Shown: positions 1 through 11,170 of the stretch, piece after piece | How the letters are laid out: each line of letters opens with the position of its first letter | Numbering within the stretch: the stretch's first letter is position 1 | NCBI GenBank assembly: GCA_963971425.1 | Contig: OZ020520.1 | Coordinates: forward strand, 28,551,535-28,615,534 | Direction: 5' to 3' | From: Bryoerythrophyllum caledonicum | Lineage: Eukaryota; Streptophyta; Bryopsida; Pottiales; Pottiaceae | Length of the DNA: 64,000 bases | The notes under the pieces: model-generated | What the model was told of the DNA's origin: nothing | Database searches by the model: none | The model's input: only the letters and a program-made list of their open reading frames with translations | Program-made: the position numbers and the translations under genes

Positions 1-1137
1 CCCAACTAACATTTCAGGGTTAACGCTTTAAAGCCGATCAACCACACACTTGTCGTTTTGGCACAAAAATCTTTACAGAAAGTGCTCCATGCCACCTCAT
101 AGGAAAAAAATAACTGTGACAGAGAGGTGAAGAAAGATGGGCATCTGTTGAGACCATCGCCACCACAATCGATGCAAGCATCGGCGAGCTACCGTGACAT
201 GAATTCGTAGATTTCCATGGTAAAATTTATCCACTACGTAGAGGTCACTGTGCATGATCTCGAACACTCGTAGATCCTCACAGGCCGAAAAAGCTCATTG
301 GCCTTAAAGGGTTAGTGAATGGAGAAGAGATTCCTCTAAAATGTTAAATTTTGGCACAGCTCCGGATGTGGCTTCGTCCGAAAGCTTCATTGGATGAAAA
401 ACCGACGAACGAACACATTCATCCAAGAGACCGTTTGGATGAATGAAATGGCAGAAGCCTCGACTTTTGTCTCGACTTTTGACTCGGAGGACAAAAGATG
501 GCGATGGAAATTGCGTTGAGGGGAATGAATTTGCTTGTGACGGAGAGTTTTGTTGGAGCTGCGGCGGCGATGGTGAACAGGCTCCGTCGAGGCGCCACAC
601 GAGGGGCCAGTCGCAGCAAGTTATTAGCCCGGGAAGCTGCGGATGTTTGATTCTTCACCTCTTTTTTTCTTTTGATTTTTGTGACGGTGTGGAGATTTCG
701 CGCTTTCGGTGCCGTGCCGTGCCGTGGGTTTTTTTCTCTTGGACTCGTTGCTGGCGTTGCTTACGCGCGAGGTTTATCTCTTATGATTTTGAAAGCTAGG
801 TCGAAGCGGCCAGTTTCGATGATTGCTGCCCTGGTGAGTCTCTGGCGTGCGATTCACTCTCAACTTTAGAGAACTGGAATAATTGCGGTTAGTTGAGATT
901 TCGCTCTTCGAACCGCCATTTTTCTTTGCGGCGTCATGGAGTTTATTTCCTTCGTCACCTAATTGCTAGGGAGTATATTGCAAGTCCAAATGATTTAGGA
1001 GCGCGGGATTGGTAGGGTTTTGATATGCAGAACCTTCTGCTCGTCTGTTTTGTTGAGGATTTTTTCATTGACTTTGTGCATTCGTCTAGGTTTGAAGGAG
1101 TGAGCGCCGCAGCGTGTGAGTAGCGGTGTGTTCAGCA
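1..1137. other. Upstream region of the FLIP-like gene
   Basis: No recognisable gene is supported here. The stretch holds a short open frame at 498-650 (listed separately) and a hydrophobic frame around 730-830 that ends at a good splice donor (CCTG|GTGAGT, about 829-835). These could be 5' exons of an unidentified transcript or chance frames. Pyrimidine-rich runs at 655-690 and 725-745 fit 5' leader or promoter sequence of the gene starting at 1138. Confidence 0.35.
498..650 (+). CDS. Possible 50-residue basic small protein
   Basis: An ATG at 498 opens a 50-codon frame ending in TGA at 648. The product has a hydrophobic, alanine-rich N-terminal part and a basic arginine/lysine-rich second half, a composition seen in small mitochondrial or chloroplast-targeted peptides. 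I do not recognise a family. It lies about 490 bases upstream of the FLIP-like start on the same strand. It could be a real small gene, a first exon continuing into the hydrophobic frame near 730-830, or an upstream ORF. Only length and composition support it. Confidence 0.2.
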   Translation: MAMEIALRGMNLLVTESFVGAAAAMVNRLRRGATRGASRSKLLAREAADV

Positions 1138-4100
1138 ATGGGAGAGGGAAGTGATCTTCCTCGTGTGCTCAAAGCGCTGAAGTCGTCGAAGGCGAGTTAC
1201 AATCTATTTTTTGGTCTTCCTGGTGTATTTATCGGAGATTTGATCTAAACTTTTTTTTTCGACATGATGAAGCAATTGTCATTGTCACAGTGGCAAGCAT
1301 TGCCATTGTTGTGCTTGGTTGATACGGTATCGAATTACGCTTTAACTGTGAGTAGCTTCTTACAAGCAGGTCGCAGAGGAACGTATCAAGGCTCTTGAGG
1401 ACCTTTCCAAGTCATATCTCAAATGCAGCTCCTCGGAAGAGCTCGCTATTGTCGGAGCATTGACTGTATCCTTTAAAAATCACATCAGCAAGACTTAAAT
1501 GTAGCTAGAAGACGATTATCTGGTTTATTGCACTATGCAAGATTTGAAGGTAACTTGAAGTGCTTTGTCGAGATGTATGTGTTTTGAATGTGGAACGAGT
1601 CTCGATGATTGCCTTCGCGTTCGGTGTCCCTGTAGGGCGCATTAACCAGCTTTGGTGGAACAAGGATTTCCTTAACTGCATCAACAGATATGTTTTCAAG
1701 AAGAGTCAGGCTCTGTTCTTCGTGATATGAAATGGCGAACAAATATATGTCGTGTGGGAAGTTCAAGGTTGCCAGTTATTCAAAGAGGAGCTCAAATCTT
1801 CCTGCTGTATGTTCAGCTGGCCACTAAAGTAAGGTTTTTATGAACATGCATCTACTTCTTGATTCTTTTTGTGCATTTACTACTTTGTTGTGGAAGATGG
1901 AGTATTCGTGTACATCTAGAGGACACGGGTATGTAAGCTTGAATCTTTTGTGGAACCTTCGTAGATAAAATCTATGTTTTGTTTTCTGTTTGATGTATTG
2001 TCAGGCTAGTGCATGGTGTGCAACATGCTTGAGTGAGCAGGCAGAAGAAAGCAAGTCCAAGGGAACTCGGCAGGCTGGTCTTTCGAAGGTACAGTCATCT
2101 ATGTTCTTCTCTGAAGTGGATTTGTGACGGCATGGTTTGATTGGGAGGGACATATGGAAGTCCTCTTCTATATGGATCCTTTCGCTTCAATAGACTGTCA
2201 AGCAATGACATATAGAATGATTTTTCACTGCGGAGTTACTTAGATTTTCAAGATTGAAATACTTAGAAGTTATGACCTTAACATAATGACTGATTGAAAC
2301 ATGCACGCGCCTTATGCATTATAATTTCTCGTAGCCTGTGTTCACCTATGTTCCAAGATCTTAACTGAAGAAGACACTACACGAGATTTTAGCTCTCAGA
2401 TCATCCTTAATAAACAATCAGATCTGGAATTGCAGCTTGTGTCAGAGATGAATTCATTCTCTGCAGTTGTATACACTGTGGCAACGGAGTGCTCATTCTT
2501 GATGGAGAAACAAGTTATATCATCCTTGGCATCGCTTATCAGCGAATCTTTGGGATTGGTGAAAGTACTCGGCTTATCAAGTACAGCGGTGAGTGTGAAT
2601 TCAACCTCGTAATATCCACGTGCTTTGGCTTGCTGTATGAGTCTGTATACCATATTGTTGACTTAGGTTGGCATTTTGTGGCAGCAGAAGAGCGATCCGC
2701 CAGGAGCAGAAATCCTCAAGGTTGCTGTAGATCTGCTTCAGGCTGCACTTCGAGTCGTTTCCAAAATGAATCACATAGTAACAAGTTCAACGAACAACGG
2801 TTCACCTACGGAGGGTACTTTCGAGGCATTGCAGATTATCATATCTGTAATGAGAGACCTCGAGGATCTGGGCACCCTGTCAGCCAGAGTGGAATGGGGA
2901 AGGACACATAGTCCAGGTAATAAAAACATTGCTCTCCTCAATTTTTCATGGCGAAGCTGTGTGACCATACTCACTCTATCAGAAGGAAGCCGGACAATGG
3001 TTGCTCCAGAAGTGGACATCAAGAAGTATATTTCCCGCTTGATATCGTTTGGTACATATTCGCTTAAGCGTGCTGTCGAGGAGTGGCTCTTCAGACCTTC
3101 CCGCGAACTAGCTATTGCTGACTTCAGGAAGTATTGTGTACTTGTAAAGTTCTTTACATCGCAGGCGTCAAAGCTGTGTACTTTTTACCCTGAGCAAGCG
3201 ACTGCTCTTAGAAGTACAATTGCAGACTTCATCCTAAAGTTTGCGGCATTATTGCAAGGTCACAGCGGTGAAACACTACCAAAAGAAGCCATTGAGCTTC
3301 TGTACGAGGTTGCCGCACCATCCGCGTTTGGGCTTTTATCTTCTCTTTTTAGTGCGTCTGGGGTGCACACGAACTTGAAGATAGAGCTGCTGCAGTCTCT
3401 TTGCAGTGGTTATGAACCTTTGCCAGCTACTGAAGTCCTTGGTTTAGGTGCCGAAGAGCCAGAACGGGATCTTTCTTTGCCTGTGTGGAACAACAGCGCG
3501 CAAGGAGGATATTTGTCCAGCCGCGTGATGGTTTTTCTGCATCTCATCGAAAGCTCTGAAAACTACGGGGAAAACCTAATGACGGAATTTGCGAAACGAC
3601 TAGATTGGGTTTTAGACTCGATCGCAGAGGATGAGGTTTACGCTGCTCTTGTGCAGGTGCAGATCTTCCCGGCATTTTCCCCCGAGTCCGCCACAAAAGC
3701 CCAGTCTCAATTAATGTATCTATGGGTGGTAAAAGCGCTTGAGAAGTTTATCGTTAGGGCTTCTGTCTTCTCAGTTGCTTGGGCGGAGATCCAGGAGTTC
3801 CTATTTGACTGTGCACTACACCCGAATGCGCTTTGTGGTGAGCTTATCAAACATCTCTGGTGTTTTATCGCTCAACAGAGCGATGTAGGGCTTTTCCAGG
3901 AGCATATATCTGCCCTTGTGTCACTCCTTCGTTCAGTGGTAGCAGCTGAAGATTCACAAGCCGCGAAAAGACTGGCGAATTTAATCTGCTCCTTGGTTCA
4001 AGTAGTTCCAAGTGTAGGGGCCTCGCACCTTGTTAGTCTCGTATTCCATGAGGATCCTTTTGCGACCCAGTCATTCTCCAAAGTTGTTTCGGTGCTTCTA

Positions 4101-5436
4101 CAGCAAGGGTTTAGTTTGGAACTTCTACCGGAAGCGATGAAAGAAAGTTCTATCCTCGCTTTCTTGAAGAACTGTTTAGCCGCTGCCAAGCAATGGAGTG
4201 AGTCTAGCAAAGGAAGCCCAGATGGGACGACGCAGGATGCCTTGTGGTGTTTATTGCATCTTCTTAATCATTGGTACGTTCAAGTTCACATGACTGCATT
4301 TCCTTCATCTGTTTGTGTAGATTCTTCTATGAGCAGTATGAAGTTTGATTTCTGATGAAGGTTCTCTCCTAGTTTTTCATCAGAACATAACTGGCTTTGG
4401 CTAGGACTCTTTTTATGGCAGCTCTTGGTTCGTTGGGATTGATTTTGCTGGTTTGGTTCACTATTCGTTTTGTTTCTCTCAATCGTTCAAACTGGAATGC
4501 TGTGCTTGTTTCTGTTGCAGTGAGGATTACATTGAGTCGAAACAGAGGCAAGAGATTAAGAAGTTAACATTTGACTCCTTCGCGAAGGATTCTCGAACCA
4601 TGTCAGATAGCCTTCGCTTAAGTGGTCCTGTTATTAGTCCCATACTGCTCATTATCTCATTCTTTCTGAAACAAAACGTACAACCCAAGGTTCTTCAAAA
4701 TCTCCTGATGAAGGTGGAGAAGCTGGTCAAGTCAGCGTCACAGAATGATTCTGTAACATTCAAATCATCTCTCGCGGAGTTCCTTTCGAGCTTGAGTGCA
4801 TTTGAGTTTCCGGAGGACGTGGGCAATCCAGCAAGCGAGGCTCTATGGTATCTGTATCACACTGTTCTGCGAGAGCAGCACTGGGCCCTCGTACATCTGG
4901 GGTTGACGTCCTTTGGTTATTTTGCGGAGCAGACTCCTTGCAATGAGCTGTGGCGTTTTGTGCCTTCAGACCCTGGGCTTGCATCTGACATCCATGAGAG
5001 CTCACAGAGCGGGTCTGATACTTTCATGAGCACATTGAAGGCGTATTTAGAGAAGGAGATTGTGTGCGCTTCTTTGACAGTTTCGGACTCAGATTTTGAA
5101 TTGCTGTGTCAGGAAGCTAGAAAGCAACTTAGTTCTTATTTTCAGTTGCTGCAGCAAAAGGAACGAGATTCATTTCCAGAAGAGAAGACCATAGTTATAG
5201 ATCTTGATTCCATGGATGTAGATACAAGGACAAGTTCCGATAAATCGCGTGGGTTGAATGGCGAAGATTCAAAACCAGATGAAGTGAAGACCGCAATGAT
5301 GATGTTGCAAGAAGGGTTTTCTCTTTTGAGCAACGTATCTCCAGAATGGCTAAGCAGATCCGATGCGAAACTGGAGGAATGGCGATCAGTTATCTCCCAG
5401 CTTGCAGTTGTGAACAACAAGCTGTCTTCCTTGTGA
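1138..5436 (+). CDS. FLIP: FLIP / FIRRM-like protein (DUF4487), partner of FIGL1
   Basis: Multi-exon gene. ATG at 1138 opens exon 1 (to about 1227). Clear later exons are 1370-1465, one ending at 1828, 2005-2088, 2436-2588, 2688-4273 and 4521-5436, with stop TGA at 5434. Phases agree from 2005 onward; exons between 1466 and about 1764 are unresolved. The two large exons encode an all-helical, leucine-rich protein. Near the C-terminus it has a tract with the words REQHWALVHL, FGYFA and ELWRFVP, which I recognise from the plant FLIP / human C1orf112 (FIRRM) family. Known family role: FLIP binds the AAA ATPase FIGL1, which disassembles RAD51/DMC1 filaments and limits meiotic crossovers; it acts in the nucleus. 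The acidic C-terminal region is probably disordered. The acceptor at 2681-2687 is a tandem CAGCAG. No break is seen in the resolved part. The assignment rests on recalled motifs. Confidence 0.68.
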
Positions 5437-6564
5437 TGCAGTCGGGTAATGGACGGTTTCTGTAATCCTACTTGGGTACCTGTGACTTTAAAGCTTCAGT
5501 TGCTCATGGAGGATGCCATGTAGGAGTCGGAAACTATGGTGACTACAATCGGTAATCTTGAAAGCAACGATTGCAGCATTGGGAGCGTGTTGGCTTATGG
5601 GTTTCCTTCTCCACATGGAAGGAATTCTTGCATGCACATACGGGGCGCTAAATGAGCTACCTGGAAAAACCTGGGTTATCGAAGGCATTAGATGAACAGG
5701 TTCTGGGTAGGCAGCACGCGGTGGAATAAGTCTTTTCAACCTCCGTGCTGATCTATTCTTTAGGTCACCGTCGCGAACTAGGAGCTGGTGTCTTCCAGAT
5801 TGGTAAAAAATGATTCCCAGAGGTTACGAGGTCATATCGAAGGAAAGTGATGCTCAAGGGGAATGAGTAAAAGAAGATTGGGCATCAGGAGGATACAGGC
5901 AACCGTCCCGTCGGTATCGGGCTTGACAAGAAGTACCTGCTACTAGTGCTTTCACATTAAATGAAAGGGAATTCTCATCAGTGCCCTCGGCTGCTACTGC
6001 TAAACCACTCCCATCACGTATTGTTAAGTTGATTCAAATCTCCGAGGAGCAGCTTCTTTGACGCAATGGAAGTCCAATTGTTTATGGGCGAGTTGAGTGG
6101 AACGAAGAAAGAAGTGGACAACTTTTCTGAAGAAGGCCAGTGCTGTCTTTCAATCACGAGGAACTTGAGCTAGGTACGTCATCTACTTCTCTAATAGACT
6201 CAGTACTGGTCAGCAAGATATGGGTGAAAATGACGATGTCCATGGAAGGTGAATTCCTGACATATGTTGAGTGGAAGGTCTGTTCCAATCAAGAATAAAG
6301 CGACCGAAATGTAATTCACAAATGGAAAATTGTTGACAGTACTTTCCGCTAAGGGCCATGACATTCTAGTATCTCAAGAACTTGATCCGTAGAGCTTGGC
6401 GATTGTGAACAGAATGCTATGTTCTCGTTCCAGATATTCTAAGCGAGCGGTGAGGTCCTTCTTAGAAACTGCTTGCTTGTGGATAAATAGCGTTGCGGGC
6501 TGGCTTCATAGTCGGTCAGGCTTTGAACCCTATGCTCCAACTCGGTCGTTGTGTATGCTCCAAC
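5437..6564. other. FLIP 3' flank and decayed F-box gene tail
   Basis: After the FLIP stop no intact gene is present. The minus strand keeps scattered coding-like patches that could be the rotted C-terminal part of the F-box gene starting at 6774: one near 6370-6560 with in-frame TGA and TAG, one near 5920, and an 83-codon frame at 5488-5739. I cannot identify repeats such as Kelch in them. Confidence 0.3.
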
Positions 6565-6774
6565 TCAGTCTCTTGAAGTCAGATTCCACTTCCATTGTTT
6601 GGACAAGCATTGGAGACGGATAATATCTGGTGGAGGCAGACGCGCAGAGATCTGTTGCAGAAGCTCGTCGGGTAAAGTGCTCCATAAGGTGGCGGCCATC
6701 GGAGCACACAAACAAGACCTAATTTCTGCTCCTCCTGCTGCGATAGAAGCTAGCTCATTCATAGAAGCCGACAT
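6565..6774 (-). pseudogene. F-box protein, truncated by a premature stop
   Basis: ATG at 6774-6772 (minus) opens a 69-codon frame ending in TGA at 6567-6565. Residues about 28-65 form a good F-box: Trp, then LPDELLQQISARLPPPDIIR, then a Cys-Leu-Ser-Lys-Gln-Trp ending like the usual CKxW. F-box proteins bind SKP1 and bring substrates to SCF ubiquitin ligases through a C-terminal repeat domain, which is missing here because of the stop. Open sequence continues past the TGA in the same frame for about 50 codons, so the stop looks like a mutation (CGA to TGA is one step). Plants carry many dead F-box copies, and this is probably one. Confidence 0.6.
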
Positions 6775-8442
6775 CTTCAAAGGTATTTCCTACTCAAGGT
6801 ATCCCTACTCTTCCTCCACACAAATTTGTAATTCTGCTCCGGTGAAGCCAAACTTCTCTCAAAACCCCTAACTACATCAGGAGATTCTTAAGATTGATCC
6901 TGCACAATGCAACACAACAGCAAATACATGCTCAACATCAGCTCTCAGAACTTGTAACATACCAACCAGAAATGTTCAGATGCTTTCATTCATATTCACT
7001 ATGATGCGTTTAGGGTTTAATGCTCACGAGCCATGCCTCGGTGAGACGTCAATCTTAAAAAGGAATAAGAGGGAACTCAATACCTCGCTTCAAAGCTTTT
7101 GCCTTCGCGATGATGGCAAACCTGGGATATAATTGAATTGTTCCCTAGATTTAATTTCTACTGTGGGTCATCTAATTCACGTCATGTTGAAGGACCTATA
7201 GTTGAAAGAGTAGTCTGCTAGATTCGGCAGTTTATTCTTTCTCATAGGGCCCTTGACTTCCGCCTCCCCTTTTCTAATTTGCTCCCCTTCTCCTGCGTTC
7301 TGTGATGTCAAATTAGGTGCTATTGATAACTGGAATTTGATCTATGTATGCAGGCATAGGATGTTGGCTACCACGTCAGACTGTAGGGTTTTTGTATCCG
7401 GCATGTGGGAAGCCGGTTGGGTCCAAGTGTCATCCCTCGTGGAATAGTATATCTTTACTTTGCTGCAGTCTTTGGGTTTATTCAAAGACATGCCTTCCTC
7501 TGCCTCCGAGCTTTCTTATATACGGTTAACCACACTTCATTCTAACGAGAAGTATGGGATTATTCCAAGAACCCCATGCTTGATTCTTCGCAAACTTCTA
7601 CACCATGTGAACTATAGACCAGATTCTGTGGGTGAATAAACTCTCTGATAAAATAATGTGCTGGAAAAATGCATCCACGAAGATGCAAAGAGAAACGAAA
7701 CCTCGTGCTTCAAGAACATCTGGACAACGAGTTCGTCTCATGACAACTCTTCTATGTTTTCTCAAGATACTGTGATTGCCATTGCTACAATCACATCAAT
7801 GGTAGGAATTGACAACATGCACAATAAAGTTTAAATTAAAGGCTCTTACAACGTTTCCATACAAGGTGATATCGCCGGGGGAGTCCAACTTATGATGATG
7901 ATATACCACAATCTATTGCAGAAGATGAGAATGACAAGTTGACAATACGATCCGGACGTTTGATAGTTGGTCTTCTAATCCATACTATTAATCTACGAAA
8001 TGCCGTGCTCCTGCGAAATGAAGTCGCCATCGCACACCAGGAGCGTGCAGGGACCTTTCTTCCGGAGCCTCCTCGCCCTCCTCCCGGTCGTCATTCACGT
8101 GGCTAGATCGAAGCTGATGCGCACTGGAACCTGCAGCTGGTGTGGATACCTGCGTGTGAAAAAACTTCATGAGTATGCACTTGACAGTATCTGATCAGTG
8201 AATATAGCTCATAGCCTGGGAGGCTTGGGTATTGAGTCTGGACCGATACTCTGGCATAAAGATCGACTTCCCACGCTTCGAGCTGGACGTCGAGACTGAC
8301 CGATACCGAGTCGCGGTGCCAGCTCTTAAGGTACCGCGTTTCGAAGGAGCCGTTGCTCGCATCCCCCGCTCGACACAATCTCAGGCGCATCCCGCTCCTC
8401 GTCCTCGAAAACCACCAATTTACCCATCCCCGGTGTCCTCAT
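6775..8442. other. Intergenic, no gene recognised
   Basis: Only short unsupported frames on either strand. TTTAGGGTTTAA at 7011-7022 is a telo-box-like motif that could belong to a promoter. I see no tRNA, transposase or conserved domain. Confidence 0.4.
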
Positions 8443-8931
8443 TCACCTGCTTCGTGCATCTCTACAGTTGGAAAGGCCGCGATGGCGTGTCCAGCAAGCC
8501 CGAGCTGGAACTCTGTTGGTGGCTGCATGCATTGTTGGGCTTCGGGCTGAGTTACACCTCGGCTGGCCTGCCAATATCTTCCTAGAATCGACAACATCGG
8601 CATCACCTTGGGTGGCCTGGAACGTGCTAGAATGGACGACATCGGCATCACTCGCGCCTCCATATGATCGACCGGCGTTCCATGCAGGCTCTGGAACCAG
8701 AAAGGCTGGCGTGACGAGATCACCAGATCGACGTGCATTATTCTCCAAGGGTTCATGATCAGTAGAGAATATTTCCAGCGGTTGATCCGATCTTACGTTA
8801 TCCGATAAATCGTCGGTGTTTTGGACGTTGGTCGGCTCCAGCTCTCGTATGCGTGCATCAGTATCTTTCCTGGCGTATGCGTGCATCAGTGAGCTCGGGC
8901 TTCGTAGGCGTCGCTTTCGCAATGACACCAT
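8443..8931 (-). pseudogene. Diverged copy of the 9.7-10.0 kb coiled-coil ORF
   Basis: ATG at 8931-8929 (minus) opens a 162-codon frame. Its first ~16 residues (MVSLRKRRLRSPSS...) nearly match the start of the ORF at 10047-9709, and the two DNA starts align well. After about 30 residues the products differ: this one lacks the long heptad region and reads as low-complexity, charged sequence. It is probably a degenerate paralogue from the local triplication at 8.4-11.2 kb. No known domain. Open frame also extends upstream of the ATG. Confidence 0.35.
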
Positions 8932-9708
8932 GTTGGAAGGTCGAGTTCCAGAGGCCAAATTCCGCCGTCTTCGCCGCCTCCAGAGCTGAGTTACTCTCCC
9001 ATAACAACATGACCACATGACTTCCAGGATAAACCACACAAGATCTCCAAGAAGGAGCAGCGACGTATTTTGTGTATGTGATATGTATCGTCATAATTAG
9101 ATACAGAATTCTCTTCATCATGTGAAGCGCCAACATTGGTGTTGGTCCCAAACCCCTACAGACCTAGATACACGTATGTACAGAATGAGCATCTGTAACT
9201 ACAAAGGATATAACCGAAATCCCTTTCCCCTAGTTGCATGCTTCCCTCACTCTCTTTACACAAACAACGAAAAGAAGGAAAATGCTAATAACCCTCCTAT
9301 CACGAAGCCCATGATCACACACAAACACAAATGCAGGCTCTGAAGCAGATTTGCCAGCCACCGAGCATCATGTACATCAGGCCGCCGAAGAGGAATAAAA
9401 TGAAGCAGGCTCTTTCGACTCACTTCTCAAGTAAATCATGTAATTGTTAATTATGACATACTATTGTTATCTATCAGTCCCAAATGAAATCAGTTTCGAG
9501 GTCCGTCTAAACCATGGTTGAATGAAGAGAAAAAAATATATTTGATAAAATGACACACATCAGGTGCATACTGCAAACGGTTCTGAGAAAGTATACGGAT
9601 CCACAAGAAGTGCATAATGTCTTTTGCACGTAAAGAACTTGAATGTTTGACATAACTGAGCATTCTGAGGTCCAAGCCTAGATGATTACAATAGATACAC
9701 TTCTCTGT

Positions 9709-10047
9709 CTAGTGATCAACGAGGTGTTCCAACTCCCAGAGGCGGTGCTCGAGACGTACCACTTGATTCTGGTACCACCGAATTGGCTTGGCGAAGATCT
9801 GTGCCTTCTGCCGCGCCGCTCTTATTTGTTGGCGCATCTCCGGGATCTGATTCTGCGCTAGTGCCCGCTGCGACTCCATCAGCAATAGCTCCGTCAGGAC
9901 CAGCTCCAGCCTCATCAGCTCCAGCTCGACCTCCATCTGCTCCAGCTCGATTTCCAGCTGGCGTATGGGTGCTTTCCTGCCGTCGGTGGCGTGTGGGTGC
10001 ATAACTGAGCTCGGGCTTCGAAGGCGTTGCTTTCGCAATGACACCAT
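9709..10047 (-). CDS. Small coiled-coil protein, unknown function
   Basis: ATG at 10047-10045 (minus), 112 codons, stop at 9711-9709. A basic N-terminus (MVSLRKQRLRSPSS) is followed from about residue 28 by an uninterrupted Leu/Glu/Met-rich heptad-like helix (for example RQLEIELEQMEVELELMRLE) to about residue 100, as expected for a coiled coil. I recognise no family. The first residues are shared with the ORF at 8931-8443, so the locus is a local duplication. The DNA has repeated GCTCCAGCTC-type triplets, which can create heptads by repeat expansion, so it may be young and lineage-specific. The start is supported by the conserved start of the paralogue. Confidence 0.4.
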   Translation of the reverse strand: MVSLRKQRLRSPSSVMHPHATDGRKAPIRQLEIELEQMEVELELMRLELVLTELLLMESQRALAQNQIPEMRQQIRAARQKAQIFAKPIRWYQNQVVRLEHRLWELEHLVDH

Positions 10048-11170
10048 GATCGAGTCTCTGCACGAAAAAAGCAGTTTTAAGCATGCACTATTCTAGTAAC
10101 ACAGACAATGAAACGTATCCGAAAGAAAACATAAGAACCTGACCTCGTGAACCCTCATGTGTCCAGTACATTGTCATGTCGAATTATCCGATCAAAGCAA
10201 CACTTCCTGGCAAAAGATTAGTTTACCTGGAGAAGAAGACCCTTGGCCGAAAAGGCCGATTTCCGTAAATCCAAGAAACACCTCCAACCCGAACAAACAA
10301 CGCAGAAACTAGAAAAAGCAACGTCGAGTTCCACGCCGTCTTCACCGTCTCCTAATTAAGCTCACTTCTCACATATTACTACCCAGACCTGCAGACTCTC
10401 TCTGGAAGCTAAGACTCGACTCGACCTACTGTAAACTATGATCAAGAAAATGATGCGAAATATACTGTAGCTGATTGATTTGTAGCCTCCTACCGAGAGA
10501 GACTTCGTCCAGCCCACAACCGAAGTTGACGTTCATCTACGTCGGATTAGGGCTCAGTAAGTTTGGATGAAATCGATTAGAGTTAGTTCCGTACTATTGA
10601 AGTGATCCATAAGACTAATGCAAGAGTCCAGGAGCCATGATATATATGATCACAGTACACGCTCATGTGTCCAGCTCATTGTCTATGGCTAGAAATTTGC
10701 CTGTAGCTACCAAACTAGAATCATTCCTCAGGGCAAAGTCTCTAATCAAAGCTACACTTCCTGGCAAAAAATTAATTCACATGAAGAAGAAGAGCCTTGG
10801 CCCGAAACGCCGGAGTCCGTGAATCCAAAAAGCAGCTCTCACCGCAACAAACAGCGCAGAAAGCGGAAAAAGCAACGTCGAGTTCCAGAGCGCAACTTCC
10901 ACCGCCTTCTGAGTTGAGTTACTCCCCCATGTATGAAACGAAACTACAAAGAAAAGCAAACTCTAACCAGGAACAAGGCTCATTTCTCATCACATGTACA
11001 GTACTGGTCCCCAATACTTTGCCCTGGAAACACATCAGAACCTAGACTTGGAAACAAAGAAATTCTGTGAAAAGAAAAGCAGGCTCTCGAACAGACAAAA
11101 AGCAACTAATCCAGAGAGCTCACTTCCCAGACGAAGCTAAACTCAACTCGACCTGAATTTATGCACATGA

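Larger units (their letters stand above)
8430..11170. repeat. Diverged local triplication
   Basis: Three related blocks lie in a row. Blocks at about 10150-10340 and 10664-10890 align well: both contain CTCATGTGTCCAG, ACTTCCTGGCAAAA and GCAACGTCGAGTTCC at matching spacing. Shorter matches (GAGTTACTC near 8985 and 10914; GCAGGCTCT near 9333 and 11082) tie in the block at 8.4-9.4 kb. The first two blocks begin with related ATG starts on the minus strand (8931 and 10047). I could not align the copies over full length by eye. Confidence 0.5.
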
